64,000 nt of DNA. Origin: an uncultured Cytophagales bacterium. Its GTDB lineage: Bacteria; Bacteroidota; Bacteroidia; Cytophagales; Bernardetiaceae. Of this stretch, positions 1 to 9,262 are shown piece after piece. Position 1 is the first letter of the stretch. Each line of letters starts with the position of its first letter. A program made the position numbers and the translations under genes. The stretch covers positions 35,785 to 99,784 of the forward strand of contig CAKZOK010000150.1 of assembly GCA_937136415.1 (NCBI GenBank), in the 5' to 3' direction. The notes below the pieces were generated by a model. It did not search any database and was not told the origin of the DNA. It saw only the letters and a program-made list of their open reading frames with translations.

Positions 1-184
1 TGTCAGTTTGATATGACAGCACACCACGGAATTACACATATAAACAACGAATGGAATATTGAGAAATAAAGTCAGAAGTATGAAATACGAAGTCTAGCAC
101 AATTTTCTCTATAATCACAAAAAAGGAATTTGAATCATATTCAAATTCCTTTTTACATTTTAACTTACAAGTATTTTGAGGCTT
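1..184. other. Intergenic edge region
   Basis: No gene is visible between the left edge of the window and the stop codon of the TPR gene at 185. The only clear structure is the hairpin at 120-154, listed separately. The stretch around 60-110 is low-complexity A/G-rich sequence. Confidence 0.5.
120..154. terminator. Bidirectional hairpin terminator
   Basis: A perfect 16-bp inverted repeat (120-135 against 139-154) with a 3-base loop is flanked by A and T runs on its two sides. It lies 31 bp past the stop of the minus-strand TPR gene at 185, so it most likely ends that transcript. Confidence 0.75.
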
Positions 185-1489
185 CTAAATAGCATTTAAT
201 TTTCTTACCTCTTCTTGTGCTGCATACCTAAAATCTCCATGTTTTACATTCTTGAAATACTGAATCGCAAAATCATTTTTTCCTATTTTTCGATACATTA
301 CTCCTGTCGCAAAAGTAAATTGTGCTTTTAAAGAAAGAGGAATATTACTCAAATGAGAAAGCTGACGCATCTCCGTAATGGCTTCACTTGTTTTTCCTAT
401 ATTAAATAATGAAACAGCACGCAAAAAGCGAACATCATAACGCAAAGGTTGAATAATTAAACAAGAATCTGATGAATAAACTGCGTCTTGATAATTTTCA
501 TTTTGAAACTCTAAAAGTGCCAACTCTGAATAAGAACGAGCTTTAGCCTCATAATCTTTGGCATGTTGAACTGCAATTTTGAGGCGTTCTATGACTGCTG
601 TATGATTAATTTCACTTATTGCTAACTGCCCTCTTAACTCACTTCCTTGTGTATAATTAGGGTCTTGTTTGAGGGTTTGTTCTACATGTTTTTTTGCTGT
701 TTTGTACTCAAAAATAGTATAATATGATTGTGCTAACCTATATTGATAATTAGGCATCATCTTAAAAACTTTTTCCTTAAAAGAGCCTACATTCGCTTTT
801 AGCAAAACATTTTTGGCTTTTTGATACTCTCCAATTTGATGCAACGCATAGCCCAACTGAAAATAAAAACGAGGAGAATCTTTTGTATCATTTAATAATT
901 TTAACCCTGTTTCTGCATCTGTAATGGCTTGTGCATATTCGTTTTCTTGATTGTGATACCACGCCGAAAAATACCAAACATGAGGATTTTGTGGTGAAAT
1001 AGAACGAGCATCTTTCAAGTGAGTCGGAAAGCCAACAACTGTTCCTTGTGAATACAACAATTTGAGAATATGCAAACGATAAGACAAACGGTGCTGTGAA
1101 TTTTCTTCAAACTGTGCAGCAATCCCTAGACAGTTTATTACCTTTTGTGTATTTCTTTTATAACCATACAATTTAGAAAGAGCAATATAAGACTCAACAT
1201 GGTCTTTTTTGAGTTGAGTTGCTTTTTCTAAACAACGAATGGCATTATCTACTCTTTTGAGTAAATAATAACACTTTCCTTGCTGAACAAAGTATTTATA
1301 ATTATTAGGGTCTTTCGAAATAGCTTTGTCATACAATGAGATAGCCGTCGTATACTGTCGTTTTGCTCTAAATGTTTCTGCTTGTACGTACTCATCTAAA
1401 CCACCTCCCAAATGTTGAGCTGCTAATTGAATAAATAATAAAGGGAAAATACTAAACAATAAAGTAATTAAAAACGTGATATTTCTCAT
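185..1489 (-). CDS. Secreted TPR-repeat protein
   Basis: A 434-residue protein with an N-terminal signal peptide (about residues 1-24, hydrophobic and ending in LAAQ). Tetratricopeptide repeats fill most of the rest: a clear group at about 38-140 with W/Y-A-x-G-type helices, and further ones at about 200-300 and 320-420. Such proteins are scaffolds for protein contacts; here it is probably periplasmic or attached to the outer membrane. It is transcribed divergently from exonuclease III, and a hairpin terminator follows its stop codon. No catalytic motif is visible and the partner cannot be deduced. The ATG start fits because the signal peptide begins directly at it. Confidence 0.75.
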   Translation of the reverse strand: MRNITFLITLLFSIFPLLFIQLAAQHLGGGLDEYVQAETFRAKRQYTTAISLYDKAISKDPNNYKYFVQQGKCYYLLKRVDNAIRCLEKATQLKKDHVESYIALSKLYGYKRNTQKVINCLGIAAQFEENSQHRLSYRLHILKLLYSQGTVVGFPTHLKDARSISPQNPHVWYFSAWYHNQENEYAQAITDAETGLKLLNDTKDSPRFYFQLGYALHQIGEYQKAKNVLLKANVGSFKEKVFKMMPNYQYRLAQSYYTIFEYKTAKKHVEQTLKQDPNYTQGSELRGQLAISEINHTAVIERLKIAVQHAKDYEAKARSYSELALLEFQNENYQDAVYSSDSCLIIQPLRYDVRFLRAVSLFNIGKTSEAITEMRQLSHLSNIPLSLKAQFTFATGVMYRKIGKNDFAIQYFKNVKHGDFRYAAQEEVRKLNAI

Positions 1490-1941
1490 TTATAAATAAT
1501 AATGGTGAAAAATAGAATCTTATAGCTAAAAATTTAAAAGGGAATAGCTAGATTCTGAATCTAAATTTAAGAAAAAAAAAACAGTTTAACAATCTTACTA
1601 TGATACTATAACTATTTAGAAAACAAGATGTTGTGATTTATCTCTAAATTTAGTATTGTCGAAACAATAAAAAATACCCAAACTGTTTTTAAATTAAAAA
1701 AATACAGAAGTGATATTTCCCTTCCCAGTCTATCTAATAGTTTACCAAAATGATTTTTTCAGAAAAAATAAACTGATTTTTATACCAACCTCCTTTTTAA
1801 TTCGACGAAAACAGCAAAACCAAACACAAAACTAAAAATATTCTTACAGAACACTTCTACTGAAATAGTAATACCAATAGTTTTAGTACTTTAGCGTTTT
1901 ATAAAAAAAAGACAATCCAAAGCATCTTATTTTTCAAAAAT
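1490..1941. other. Divergent intergenic region, 452 bp
   Basis: This AT-rich spacer separates the minus-strand TPR gene from plus-strand exonuclease III and must contain both promoters. A near-match to the -7 box, TACTTTAG (consensus TAnnTTTG), sits at 1887-1894, about 50 bp before the exonuclease start. No ORF, RNA gene or long repeat was found. Confidence 0.45.
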
Positions 1942-2718
1942 ATGAAAATTATTACTTACAATGTAAATGGAATTAGGGCAGCTCTTAAAAAAGATTTTGC
2001 TCAATGGCTCACAGAAATAAATGCAGATGTTGTATGCCTACAAGAAATCAAAATTGAAGAAAGATTGGTCGATAAAGCTCTCTTCGAATCTTTAGGATAT
2101 GAATCTTATTGGTTTTCTGCCCAAAAAAAAGGATATAGTGGAACAGCCATCTTAACCAAAATAAAACCTACTTCGATAGAAAAAGGCTCATCTATGCAAC
2201 AATCTGACGAAGAAGGGCGAGTGCTAAAAGCCAACTTCGAAATAAATGGAACTTCTTTTTCAGTCATAAATGTTTATATCCCATCGGGGTCATCTGGAGC
2301 ATTACGTCAAGAATATAAATATCAATGGCTTGCCGAATTTGATGAATATTTAGAAAAAACAAAGGCAAAACAAGAAAACATTATTGTTTGTGGTGATTAT
2401 AATATTTGTCATAAAGAAATTGATATTCATAATCCAAAATCAAATAAAAACTCATCTGGTTTTTTGCCTCAAGAAAGAAAATGGTTAGATGATTATGAAA
2501 AAAACGGTATGATTGATGCCTTTAGAAACTTTAATAAAGAACCTCACAATTACTCTTGGTGGACGTATCGCAACCAATGTAGAGCCAAAAACAAAGGCTG
2601 GCGTATAGATTATCACTTTGTATCACAGCCTTTCTCAAAATATATGACAGATTGTCAAATTTTGTCTGAAGTGGTGCATTCTGACCATTGCCCTGTTTTA
2701 CTTTCTTTATCTTTGTAA
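1942..2718 (+). CDS. xth: Exodeoxyribonuclease III (AP endonuclease)
   Basis: A 258-residue enzyme of the exonuclease III/AP endonuclease family, which cuts DNA at abasic sites and degrades 3' ends in base-excision repair in the cytoplasm. The full set of family motifs is present: N7 in YNVNGIR, the metal-binding E35 in CLQE, Y112 in NVYIPSG, D152 and N154 in GDYN, and the catalytic D248-H249 pair in SDHCP near the C terminus. Length is typical. It is monocistronic, with a possible -7 box about 50 bp upstream. Assignment to the family is firm; the choice between the xth and exoA names is convention. Confidence 0.95.
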   Translation: MKIITYNVNGIRAALKKDFAQWLTEINADVVCLQEIKIEERLVDKALFESLGYESYWFSAQKKGYSGTAILTKIKPTSIEKGSSMQQSDEEGRVLKANFEINGTSFSVINVYIPSGSSGALRQEYKYQWLAEFDEYLEKTKAKQENIIVCGDYNICHKEIDIHNPKSNKNSSGFLPQERKWLDDYEKNGMIDAFRNFNKEPHNYSWWTYRNQCRAKNKGWRIDYHFVSQPFSKYMTDCQILSEVVHSDHCPVLLSLSL

Positions 2719-2985
2719 ATCAATAAGTTACACAACTCATTTACAAATTAGTTTGATAATACAAGACAAAAATTGTTATATTTACATGAAATATGAGCAA
2801 AAATTTTTGAATTGCTAAATTATTTCTACAAATTGTTCTTTTAATTAAAGGTCTTCTAAAAATTAGAAAATAATACCTTATTCCTATTCAAAAAAACATT
2901 CAACTTAATATCTAAAATAGAGCAAAATTCGATTATTCTATTAATCAAACTTTCTCATTCTCAACGTCATTTAAGGCACATTCGT

Positions 2986-4776
2986 ATGAAGCAAATACCT
3001 ATTAAACTACATTCTTTACTTTTATTTCTAGCTCTTTTTTCTTGTGTACCTCTCACTTCTTGTGATACTTCTAACTCTACCAAAAACGAAAAAGTAAGAG
3101 AAGCCAAAGGAGGTAGATTTTATGGAGGAGTATTTAATGTAAATGAAACTGAATACCTCAGGACATTATTTCCTTTAAATATTATAGATGTTTATTCTTA
3201 CCGAATTGCATCACAAATTTATGAAGGACTTTTCAAATTAGACCCAAAAACACTAAAGGTAACTAATGGATTAGCTGAAAATTATGAGCTTAGTGATGAC
3301 CGTTTGGTTTATACAATTCGTTTGAAAAAGGGAGTTCTCTTTCACGATGATGCAGCTTTTGCAGGTGGAAAAGGTAGAGAATTTAATGCAGAAGATGTAA
3401 AATATTGCCTCACAAGGTTAGCAACACAAAGCCGTGATAACCAAGGCTTTCATGTAATAAATGGAGTGATAAAAGGAGCAACTCAATATTATGCTGCAAG
3501 TGCAAATGGAGCAAAACCAACTACTGAAATAGAAGGAATAAAAATAATAAATAGCCATACAGTTCAGATTACTTTAGAAAGACCAAATGCTCTTTTTCTC
3601 AACTACTTAGCTCGCCCAGAAGCCTATATTTTTCCTAAAGAAGCCTACCAAAAATATGGTATTGATATGGGTGGAAAAGCAATTGGAACAGGAGCTTTTA
3701 CTCTAACAGACGTAGAAGAGGATGTTTCGATTATCTTAAAAAGAAACAACAACTATCATGGAATAGATGAAGCAGGAAACCGTTTGCCTTATCTTGACGC
3801 TGTCAAAATTTATTTCATCAAAGATAAAAAAACAGAGCTTTTTGAGTTTCGTAAAAATAAGTTAGATATGGTCTATCGCCTTCCCACTGATTATATCATT
3901 GATATAATTGATGAATATCAACGTGCTGATGGTTCTTTGCCTTTCGAATTAGAACACGAACCTGAAATGCAAACACAACTTCTAACATTTATGACAGATG
4001 ACCAAACGTTCAAAAATGTAGATTTACGACGTGCTTTTTCTTTTGCAATAAATAAAGAAGAAATTTTTGAGTATGTATTAGGAGGTGAAGCATATGAAGC
4101 AGGGCATCACGGAATTACGCCACCATCTTTCAAGGATAAAGGCTACCCAGATGATGTTTATGGGTATAAGTACAACCCAGACTCGGCTCGTTATTACTTT
4201 AATAAAGCTGGATACAAAAATGCAACTGACTTTCCAAAAATAACACTAGAACTCAACGCAGAAGGCGACAGAAATACAAATGTAGCCGTAGAAATCAAGA
4301 AAGATTTGAAAGATGTTTTGGGAGTGGATATCGAACTCAATATTGTGCCAATGGCTCAATCTACTGATAAAATGATGGAAGGAAAATTTCAGCTTATCAA
4401 ACTTTCATGGATTGCCGATTTTCCTAGCCCAGAAGCATTTGTGCGTATGTTTTATGGGAAAGATGTTCCAGATGAAGTAGGAGCTATATCTTATCCAAAT
4501 TTATCTCGTTATCAAAATCCTCAATTTGATGCTCTTTATGAAAAAGCAATGAGTGCAGCCAACGAGCAAGAGGCAATTAAGTATTTTGCTCAAGCCGAAA
4601 ATATAGCAATGAGAGATGCTCCAGTTATTGTTTTGTGGTATGATGAGGGCTATCGTTTGTTGCAACCTTATGTCAAAAACTTTCCCAATAACCCAATGCA
4701 ATATAGAGATTTTTCACGAGTTTATTTAGAACCAAAAACCTCTGAGAACCCAAATACTACACAAATAGGAAATTAA
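2986..4776 (+). CDS. Peptide/oligosaccharide-type ABC solute-binding lipoprotein (SBP family 5)
   Basis: A 596-residue lipoprotein with two possible lipobox cysteines, C20 (LFSC) and C26 (LTSC). The body matches extracellular solute-binding protein family 5, the OppA/DppA type: the N-terminal NGLAENYELSDD-like segment, the F-x-A-E-D-V-KY motif near residue 135, the T-GAF segment near 235, and the RRAFSFAINKE segment near 345. These proteins capture peptides or related solutes for an ABC importer. No permease or ATPase gene lies next to it, so it works with a transporter encoded elsewhere or has another role. The substrate cannot be read from sequence. An imperfect hairpin terminator follows the gene. 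Confidence 0.88.
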   Translation: MKQIPIKLHSLLLFLALFSCVPLTSCDTSNSTKNEKVREAKGGRFYGGVFNVNETEYLRTLFPLNIIDVYSYRIASQIYEGLFKLDPKTLKVTNGLAENYELSDDRLVYTIRLKKGVLFHDDAAFAGGKGREFNAEDVKYCLTRLATQSRDNQGFHVINGVIKGATQYYAASANGAKPTTEIEGIKIINSHTVQITLERPNALFLNYLARPEAYIFPKEAYQKYGIDMGGKAIGTGAFTLTDVEEDVSIILKRNNNYHGIDEAGNRLPYLDAVKIYFIKDKKTELFEFRKNKLDMVYRLPTDYIIDIIDEYQRADGSLPFELEHEPEMQTQLLTFMTDDQTFKNVDLRRAFSFAINKEEIFEYVLGGEAYEAGHHGITPPSFKDKGYPDDVYGYKYNPDSARYYFNKAGYKNATDFPKITLELNAEGDRNTNVAVEIKKDLKDVLGVDIELNIVPMAQSTDKMMEGKFQLIKLSWIADFPSPEAFVRMFYGKDVPDEVGAISYPNLSRYQNPQFDALYEKAMSAANEQEAIKYFAQAENIAMRDAPVIVLWYDEGYRLLQPYVKNFPNNPMQYRDFSRVYLEPKTSENPNTTQIGN

Positions 4777-4800
4777 AATTATTCGTTTATAATTTCTAAG

Positions 4801-4837
4801 AAAGCCATTTATTTTTATAATAATTGGCTTTTTTTCT
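4801..4837 (+). terminator. Probable rho-independent terminator
   Basis: A short imperfect hairpin (AAAGCCA near 4801-4807 against TGGCTTT near 4825-4831) is followed by a T-run to 4837. It lies 25 bp past the stop of the solute-binding protein gene. Confidence 0.5.
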
Positions 4838-4888
4838 GTCAAAAAAAAATTCTTTCTTTATAAAAGCAAAGAATAGAATAGAATATTG

Positions 4889-4896
4889 TATTTTTG
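4889..4896 (+). promoter_or_regulatory. -7 promoter box for the PASTA gene
   Basis: TATTTTTG matches the Bacteroidota -7 consensus TAnnTTTG exactly. It lies about 110 bp before the PASTA gene start, giving a leader of roughly 100 nt. No convincing -33 TTTG was seen at the right spacing. Confidence 0.4.
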
Positions 4897-5006
4897 CAAA
4901 TTAGAAATAAAAATTACATCAAACCAAGCCAGTTTCATAATTTTAATTTGCAATCAATTATTATATATGTTCTGTTACGTTTTGCTACCCGCTTTATATA
5001 ATCAAA

Positions 5007-5843
5007 ATGGACACAAATTCTTTCAAAAATCGCATAGATAATATAGACTTTAAAGAAATAAAGCACAAAGCTCATTATTATCTTACTCGTAATCATTATT
5101 CTACTTTGCTTATTCATTTGGGCTTAATGGGAGTTTTGGTCGCTTTTATTTTGTATGCCTTTTTCTATATATACTTACCAAATACCACAAATCATGACAT
5201 TACCATTCGTGTGCCTGATTTGAATGAAATGACAATAAAAGAGGTAGATGATTTTTTGAAAACAAGAGATTTGCGTTATGAAATTGCTGATACTTCTTAT
5301 GACCCAAAATATGCTCCTCTTACCGTCTTACAACAAAACCCAAAGACCAACTTTCCTGTTAAACTCAACAGAAAAATATACTTGACCATCAATTCGGAAA
5401 CTCCTCCAAAAACACGTATTCCTAATATTATTGACTTGCCTTATACAAGTGCTACTACACAGCTCAAAAATGTAAAACTCAAAGTAGGTAAAAAAGAATA
5501 TGTTACCAATAACGCCACAAACTCTATCTTAAAAATTGCTATCAAAGGAAAAGAATATACAAAAAGTGATTTAGAAAAGGGAGTTTATATTCCACAAGGA
5601 AGCCCTGTTGATCTTTTTATTGCTAGTGGAAGCAATAATAATGGATTTAAAATGCTCAATATGATTGGAAGATTTGGAGAAGATGCCAAATTAGAATTAG
5701 AAGGAAGTGGAATTACAGTAGAAATACATTATCAAAAAGCAGAAGGAAAAGAAGCAGGAACAGTCATTTCTCAAAGACCAGCAGCAGGAACAAAAATAGT
5801 TGTCGGACAAACTGCCGAGCTTTGGATAGTATCTTCTCTATAA
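5007..5843 (+). CDS. PASTA-domain membrane protein
   Basis: A 278-residue single-pass membrane protein. A short cytoplasmic N terminus is followed by a membrane segment at about residues 34-58, then three PASTA-like modules at about 68-132, 135-205 and 210-276. The diagnostic valine/proline-rich repeats are visible, such as IRVPDLNEMTIKEVDDFL, TRIPNIIDLPYTSATTQL and the final GTVISQRPAAGTKI. PASTA domains bind peptidoglycan stem peptides or unlinked wall precursors. There is no kinase or penicillin-binding domain here, so it is probably an envelope-sensing or structural protein. It lies directly before gldH, about 120 bp apart and on the same strand. Confidence 0.85.
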   Translation: MDTNSFKNRIDNIDFKEIKHKAHYYLTRNHYSTLLIHLGLMGVLVAFILYAFFYIYLPNTTNHDITIRVPDLNEMTIKEVDDFLKTRDLRYEIADTSYDPKYAPLTVLQQNPKTNFPVKLNRKIYLTINSETPPKTRIPNIIDLPYTSATTQLKNVKLKVGKKEYVTNNATNSILKIAIKGKEYTKSDLEKGVYIPQGSPVDLFIASGSNNNGFKMLNMIGRFGEDAKLELEGSGITVEIHYQKAEGKEAGTVISQRPAAGTKIVVGQTAELWIVSSL

Positions 5844-5963
5844 TTAAAAACCAATCTTAAAATAACATTTTTTATCAAAAAATAAGAAATAAGTAATTCT
5901 AAATTGCGTTGATAATAAAATAGATTTTAATTCCCTTCTAAAAAAATAGCCATTGATTCCGTT

Positions 5964-6440
5964 ATGCAATTTCAAAAAAAAATCATCTTTCCTAGTCTAA
6001 TTTTATCTTTATTATTTCTTTTGGTTTCCTGTGGAAATAATAATATATATGAAAATCACAATGAGTTAGAAAATGGAGTTTGGCAAAAAGACAGTCTACA
6101 ACTTTTTGAAGTAAAAATAGACAAGCCTATTAATCATTCTATCTTTTATCATCTACGTTATACTAGCGATTATGATTATTGCAATGCTTATATTCAGTAT
6201 AAAATACATTCGCCAAAAGGAAAAATACTTTCCCAAAAAATGAAATTAGATACCCTCTTCGACTGCAGAACAGGAAAACCACTAGGAGAAGGATTTGGAA
6301 CAATCTATAATAAAGAATTTCCTTTAGAACAAAAATTTGACTTTACAGAAAAAGGAATCTATAAAATAGAGCTAAAACAAATGATGCGTAAAGATTCGTT
6401 AGAAGGAATACAAACAGTGGGAATTAGAATCACAAATTAA
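5964..6440 (+). CDS. gldH: Gliding motility lipoprotein GldH
   Basis: A 158-residue lipoprotein with lipobox cysteine C23 (LVSC). The body resembles GldH: an N-terminal NxLxxGxW segment (NELENGVWQKD), a region Y-HLRYTSDYDYCN near residues 67-79, and a C-terminal beta-rich part with GFGTIYN. In Flavobacterium, GldH is one of the lipoproteins needed for gliding and it is found widely in Bacteroidota, including non-gliders. It lies between a PASTA gene and pyrG on the same strand. Assignment is from the motif pattern and size. Confidence 0.8.
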   Translation: MQFQKKIIFPSLILSLLFLLVSCGNNNIYENHNELENGVWQKDSLQLFEVKIDKPINHSIFYHLRYTSDYDYCNAYIQYKIHSPKGKILSQKMKLDTLFDCRTGKPLGEGFGTIYNKEFPLEQKFDFTEKGIYKIELKQMMRKDSLEGIQTVGIRITN

Positions 6441-6549
6441 AAATTACCAACTACGAAAATTCAAATACTTTAAAGCGATTACAACACCTTCTTTGAAATT
6501 ATCGTAATTTTTAATTCATAATCCGTAATCGACTTAATGGTTTTTTTCG

Positions 6550-6557
6550 TAATTTTG
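6550..6557 (+). promoter_or_regulatory. -7 promoter box for pyrG
   Basis: TAATTTTG matches TAnnTTTG. It is 34 bp before the ATG at 6592, so transcription would start near 6564. This puts the in-frame TTG at 6580 in a very short leader and favours the ATG at 6592 as the start. Confidence 0.4.
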
Positions 6558-6591
6558 TGGCATCAAAAAAAACACCTGTTTGCAAACTGCT

Positions 6592-8274
6592 ATGAATACC
6601 ACCCAAAACAGCACTAAAAATACTACAAATTCTTCAACCTCTCCACAAAAAACAAAATATATTTTTGTTACAGGTGGTGTAGCTTCTTCGCTAGGAAAAG
6701 GAATTGTTTCGGCTTCTCTTGCCAAACTCTTACAATCAAGAGGGTTTTCTGTTACTATTCAAAAATTTGACCCTTATCTCAATATCGACCCCGGAACGCT
6801 CAATCCCTACGAACATGGAGAGTGTTATGTAACCGATGATGGTGCAGAAACTGATTTGGATTTGGGGCATTATGAGCGTTTTTTGAATGTCAGTACTTCG
6901 CAAGCAAATAATGTAACGACTGGAAGAATTTATAATACTGTCATTAATAAAGAAAGAAAAGGCGATTTTTTGGGCAAAACAGTTCAAGTAATTCCTCATA
7001 TTACAGACGAAATAAAACACAATTTTTATTTTTTGGGAGAAACTGGAAAATATGATATTATAATTACAGAAATTGGTGGTTGTGTTGGCGATATAGAATC
7101 TTTGCCTTTTGTAGAGGCTGTTCGGCAGGCTCGTTGGGAGTTGGGTGAGCAAAATTCGCTCGTTATTCATCTTACTTTAGTGCCGTATTTGAGTGCTGCA
7201 AAGGAATTAAAAACAAAACCGACTCAACATTCTGTCAAAACACTTTCCGAACAAGGTGTTCAGCCTGATGTTTTGGTATGCCGTACCGAGCATTCTTTGC
7301 CAGATGATATTCGTCAAAAAATATCTCAATTTTGTAATGTAAATATCAAGTCTGTCATTGAATCGATTGATGCAGATACTATTTATGACGTTCCTCTCTT
7401 AATGCGAAAAGAACATTTAGACGATATTGTTTTAGAAAAATTAGGCTTGCCGACAGACAGTACACCAAACTTAGAAGAATGGAAACACTTCTTAGGAAAA
7501 CTCAAAAACCCAACCGATGAAGTAAAAATTGCCTTAGTTGGAAAATATGTAGAATTGCCTGATGCTTACAAATCTATCGTCGAATCTTTCATACATGCAG
7601 GTGCAGAAGCCGAAACAAAAGCAAAATTAAAATGGGTTTCATCAGAAGATTTGGATTCGGAAGAAGATGTAAAAAAACATTTGCAAAATATGGACGGTAT
7701 TTTGGTTGCCCCTGGTTTTGGAGATAGAGGAATTGAAGGAAAAATTTTGGCAGTAAAATATGCACGAGAAAATAAAATTCCATTTTTTGGAATTTGTTTG
7801 GGAATGCAAGTTGCTGTTGTGGAGTTTGCAAGAAATGTCTTGAAATTAGAAGACGCACATTCGGCAGAAATGAATACTGAAACAAAATTTCCTGTCATTG
7901 ATTTGATGAAAGAACAAAAAGATATTACTACAAAAGGTGGAACAATGCGTTTGGGAGCATATCCTTGTCAGCTAAAAAAGAAATCGTTGGCTGCACAAAT
8001 TTATGATGGAAAAGATTTAATTCACGAACGTCATCGCCACCGTTACGAGTTTAATAATACATTTTTAAAAGATTTTGAAAAGGCTGGAATGCTTCCAACA
8101 GGAATAAACCCAGAATCAAATTTGGTAGAAATTGTAGAGTTAAAACAAAACCAGCACCCTTATTTTGTAGGTGTTCAGTTTCACCCTGAGCTAAAAAGTA
8201 CGGCACTTAGTCCTCACCCTCTTTTTGTAGGATTTATAAAAGCTGCACTTAAAAAGCGTTTGGAAGTAATATAA
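6592..8274 (+). CDS. pyrG: CTP synthase
   Basis: A 560-residue enzyme that aminates UTP to CTP using ATP and glutamine, the last step of pyrimidine nucleotide synthesis. The synthetase domain opens with the P-loop [11 protein letters not shown] and carries the [18 protein letters not shown] block. The class I glutamine amidotransferase domain has the nucleophile C402 in GICLGMQ and the H531/E533 pair in FHPE. Length is normal. I chose the ATG at 6592 over an in-frame TTG at 6580; the first 20 residues are Asn/Thr-rich and not conserved. A -7 box lies just upstream. In many Bacteroidota pyrG is followed directly by yidC; here a kinase and small-protein pair lies between them. Confidence 0.97.
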   Translation: MNTTQNSTKNTTNSSTSPQKTKYIFVTGGVASSLGKGIVSASLAKLLQSRGFSVTIQKFDPYLNIDPGTLNPYEHGECYVTDDGAETDLDLGHYERFLNVSTSQANNVTTGRIYNTVINKERKGDFLGKTVQVIPHITDEIKHNFYFLGETGKYDIIITEIGGCVGDIESLPFVEAVRQARWELGEQNSLVIHLTLVPYLSAAKELKTKPTQHSVKTLSEQGVQPDVLVCRTEHSLPDDIRQKISQFCNVNIKSVIESIDADTIYDVPLLMRKEHLDDIVLEKLGLPTDSTPNLEEWKHFLGKLKNPTDEVKIALVGKYVELPDAYKSIVESFIHAGAEAETKAKLKWVSSEDLDSEEDVKKHLQNMDGILVAPGFGDRGIEGKILAVKYARENKIPFFGICLGMQVAVVEFARNVLKLEDAHSAEMNTETKFPVIDLMKEQKDITTKGGTMRLGAYPCQLKKKSLAAQIYDGKDLIHERHRHRYEFNNTFLKDFEKAGMLPTGINPESNLVEIVELKQNQHPYFVGVQFHPELKSTALSPHPLFVGFIKAALKKRLEVI

Positions 8275-8302
8275 CTCAACGCTTTAGCATAAGAAAAATG
8301 TA

Positions 8303-8320
8303 CCATACCTTTTAAGGTGT
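8303..8320. repeat. Short hairpin between pyrG and kinase gene
   Basis: CATACCTTTTAAGGTGTG forms an 8-bp stem (one G-T pair) with a two-base gap. It sits just 15 bp before the kinase start, in the 60-bp gap after pyrG. It may affect readthrough or translation of the kinase gene. No T-run follows, so it is a poor terminator. Confidence 0.35.
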
Positions 8321-8334
8321 GAAAATATTTGAAT

Positions 8335-8910
8335 ATGAAAAAACTAATCATTGTAGGAGGAGCAAACGGTTCTGGAAAAACTACTTTTTCAAAAGAAATA
8401 ATAGTTCAAAATGGTCTTAAATTTTTGAATGCTGATGAAATTGAAAAAGAATTAAGAGAATCATCTAAAGACAAAAACTCAAAATTACTTTCAGCAGGGA
8501 AAGAATTTTTCAGACGACTTGACAGTTATTTGAAGAAAGGAGAAAGTTTTGTATTAGAAAGTACATTGTCTGGCAGTTATTTGCAAAAAGTAATTCAGAA
8601 AGCAATTTCGTTGGATTATCAAATTCAAATAATTTATGTTTTTCTAAAAAACCCTACTGATTGTATTCAGCGTGTAAAATTGAGAGTAAAACTAGGAGGA
8701 CATCACGTCCCAACAGAGGATATTATTCGTAGATTTTATAGAAGCAAAAATAATTTTTGGAAAGAATATAAAAATAAGGCTGATGAATGGTTTATGTATT
8801 ATAATGTAAATACAGAAATTCCGATATTGGTAGCAATAGGAAATAATGAACACTATACTATTGAGCAAAATCATCTATTTGAAGAATTTTTAAAAGATAT
8901 AGAATTATGA
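8335..8910 (+). CDS. Zeta-toxin-like P-loop kinase
   Basis: A 191-residue P-loop protein. It has a Walker A at residues 8-16 (GGANGSGKT), NADEI at 32-36, a FVLESTLSG segment, and the characteristic RVKLGGHHVP block followed by RRFYRSKNNF. This layout fits the zeta-toxin/PezT-like kinases, which phosphorylate UDP-N-acetylglucosamine or other small substrates, and many of which are toxins. It is shorter than classical zeta. The ATG at 8335 is preferred to an in-frame TTG two codons earlier. Its stop codon overlaps the next gene by 4 bp, which implies translational coupling. Whether it is toxic is unproven; a metabolic kinase is possible. Confidence 0.78.
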   Translation: MKKLIIVGGANGSGKTTFSKEIIVQNGLKFLNADEIEKELRESSKDKNSKLLSAGKEFFRRLDSYLKKGESFVLESTLSGSYLQKVIQKAISLDYQIQIIYVFLKNPTDCIQRVKLRVKLGGHHVPTEDIIRRFYRSKNNFWKEYKNKADEWFMYYNVNTEIPILVAIGNNEHYTIEQNHLFEEFLKDIEL

Positions 8911-9110
8911 AAAAACAAGAATTAAATAATATAGAAACATATCAAAATGCAGCTTTTTATACAAGTGTATTTAGTAAAGCTGTCAGAAAAGCAAAAGAAA
9001 TTAATACAAAAAATGGTCTTCCAAACGATTTTGTAATCAATGGAAAGACTTTTTATCAACTGCCCAATGGAGAAATTACAGACAAAAATCCATTGAAAGA
9101 AGATAATTAA
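8907..9110 (+). CDS. Small protein overlapping the kinase gene, possible antitoxin
   Basis: A 67-residue hydrophilic protein whose ATG overlaps the kinase stop codon (ATGA). It has a helical Lys/Ala-rich first half (residues 15-35, with FSKAVRKAKEINTKNG) and a short FVINGKTFYQLPNGEI segment that looks like a beta hairpin. I do not recognise a named family. The overlap means it is co-translated with the kinase, so a partner or antitoxin role is a reasonable inference. The usual order for epsilon/zeta pairs is antitoxin first; here the small gene comes second. The only other support for it being real is the overlap and clean ORF. Confidence 0.65.
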   Translation: MKKQELNNIETYQNAAFYTSVFSKAVRKAKEINTKNGLPNDFVINGKTFYQLPNGEITDKNPLKEDN

Positions 9111-9168
9111 ATATTCAAAATAAATTTAGTCGTAAATTAAAACAGAATTAAAACGCCAAGAAGTTGAT

Positions 9169-9240
9169 TATTTGATGAATAAGGAGTAAGAATTAAATAA
9201 TTAATCAGTATTCTAAATTCATAATTTTTAATTATTCCTA
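9169..9240. repeat. Dispersed intergenic repeat, family F (reverse copy)
   Basis: This AT-rich stretch contains ATAAGGAGTAAGAATTAAA and resembles, in reverse complement, the stretches at 34271-34366 and 62763-62862. Another reverse copy is at 56764-56833. It lies directly before yidC. Confidence 0.45.
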
Positions 9241-9262
9241 AGCGTTTTCAAATTTAGTATAA

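Noticed and set aside
6736..7170. 144-residue minus-strand ORF inside pyrG
   Set aside because: Antisense shadow of the pyrG synthetase domain, which is fully conserved on the plus strand.
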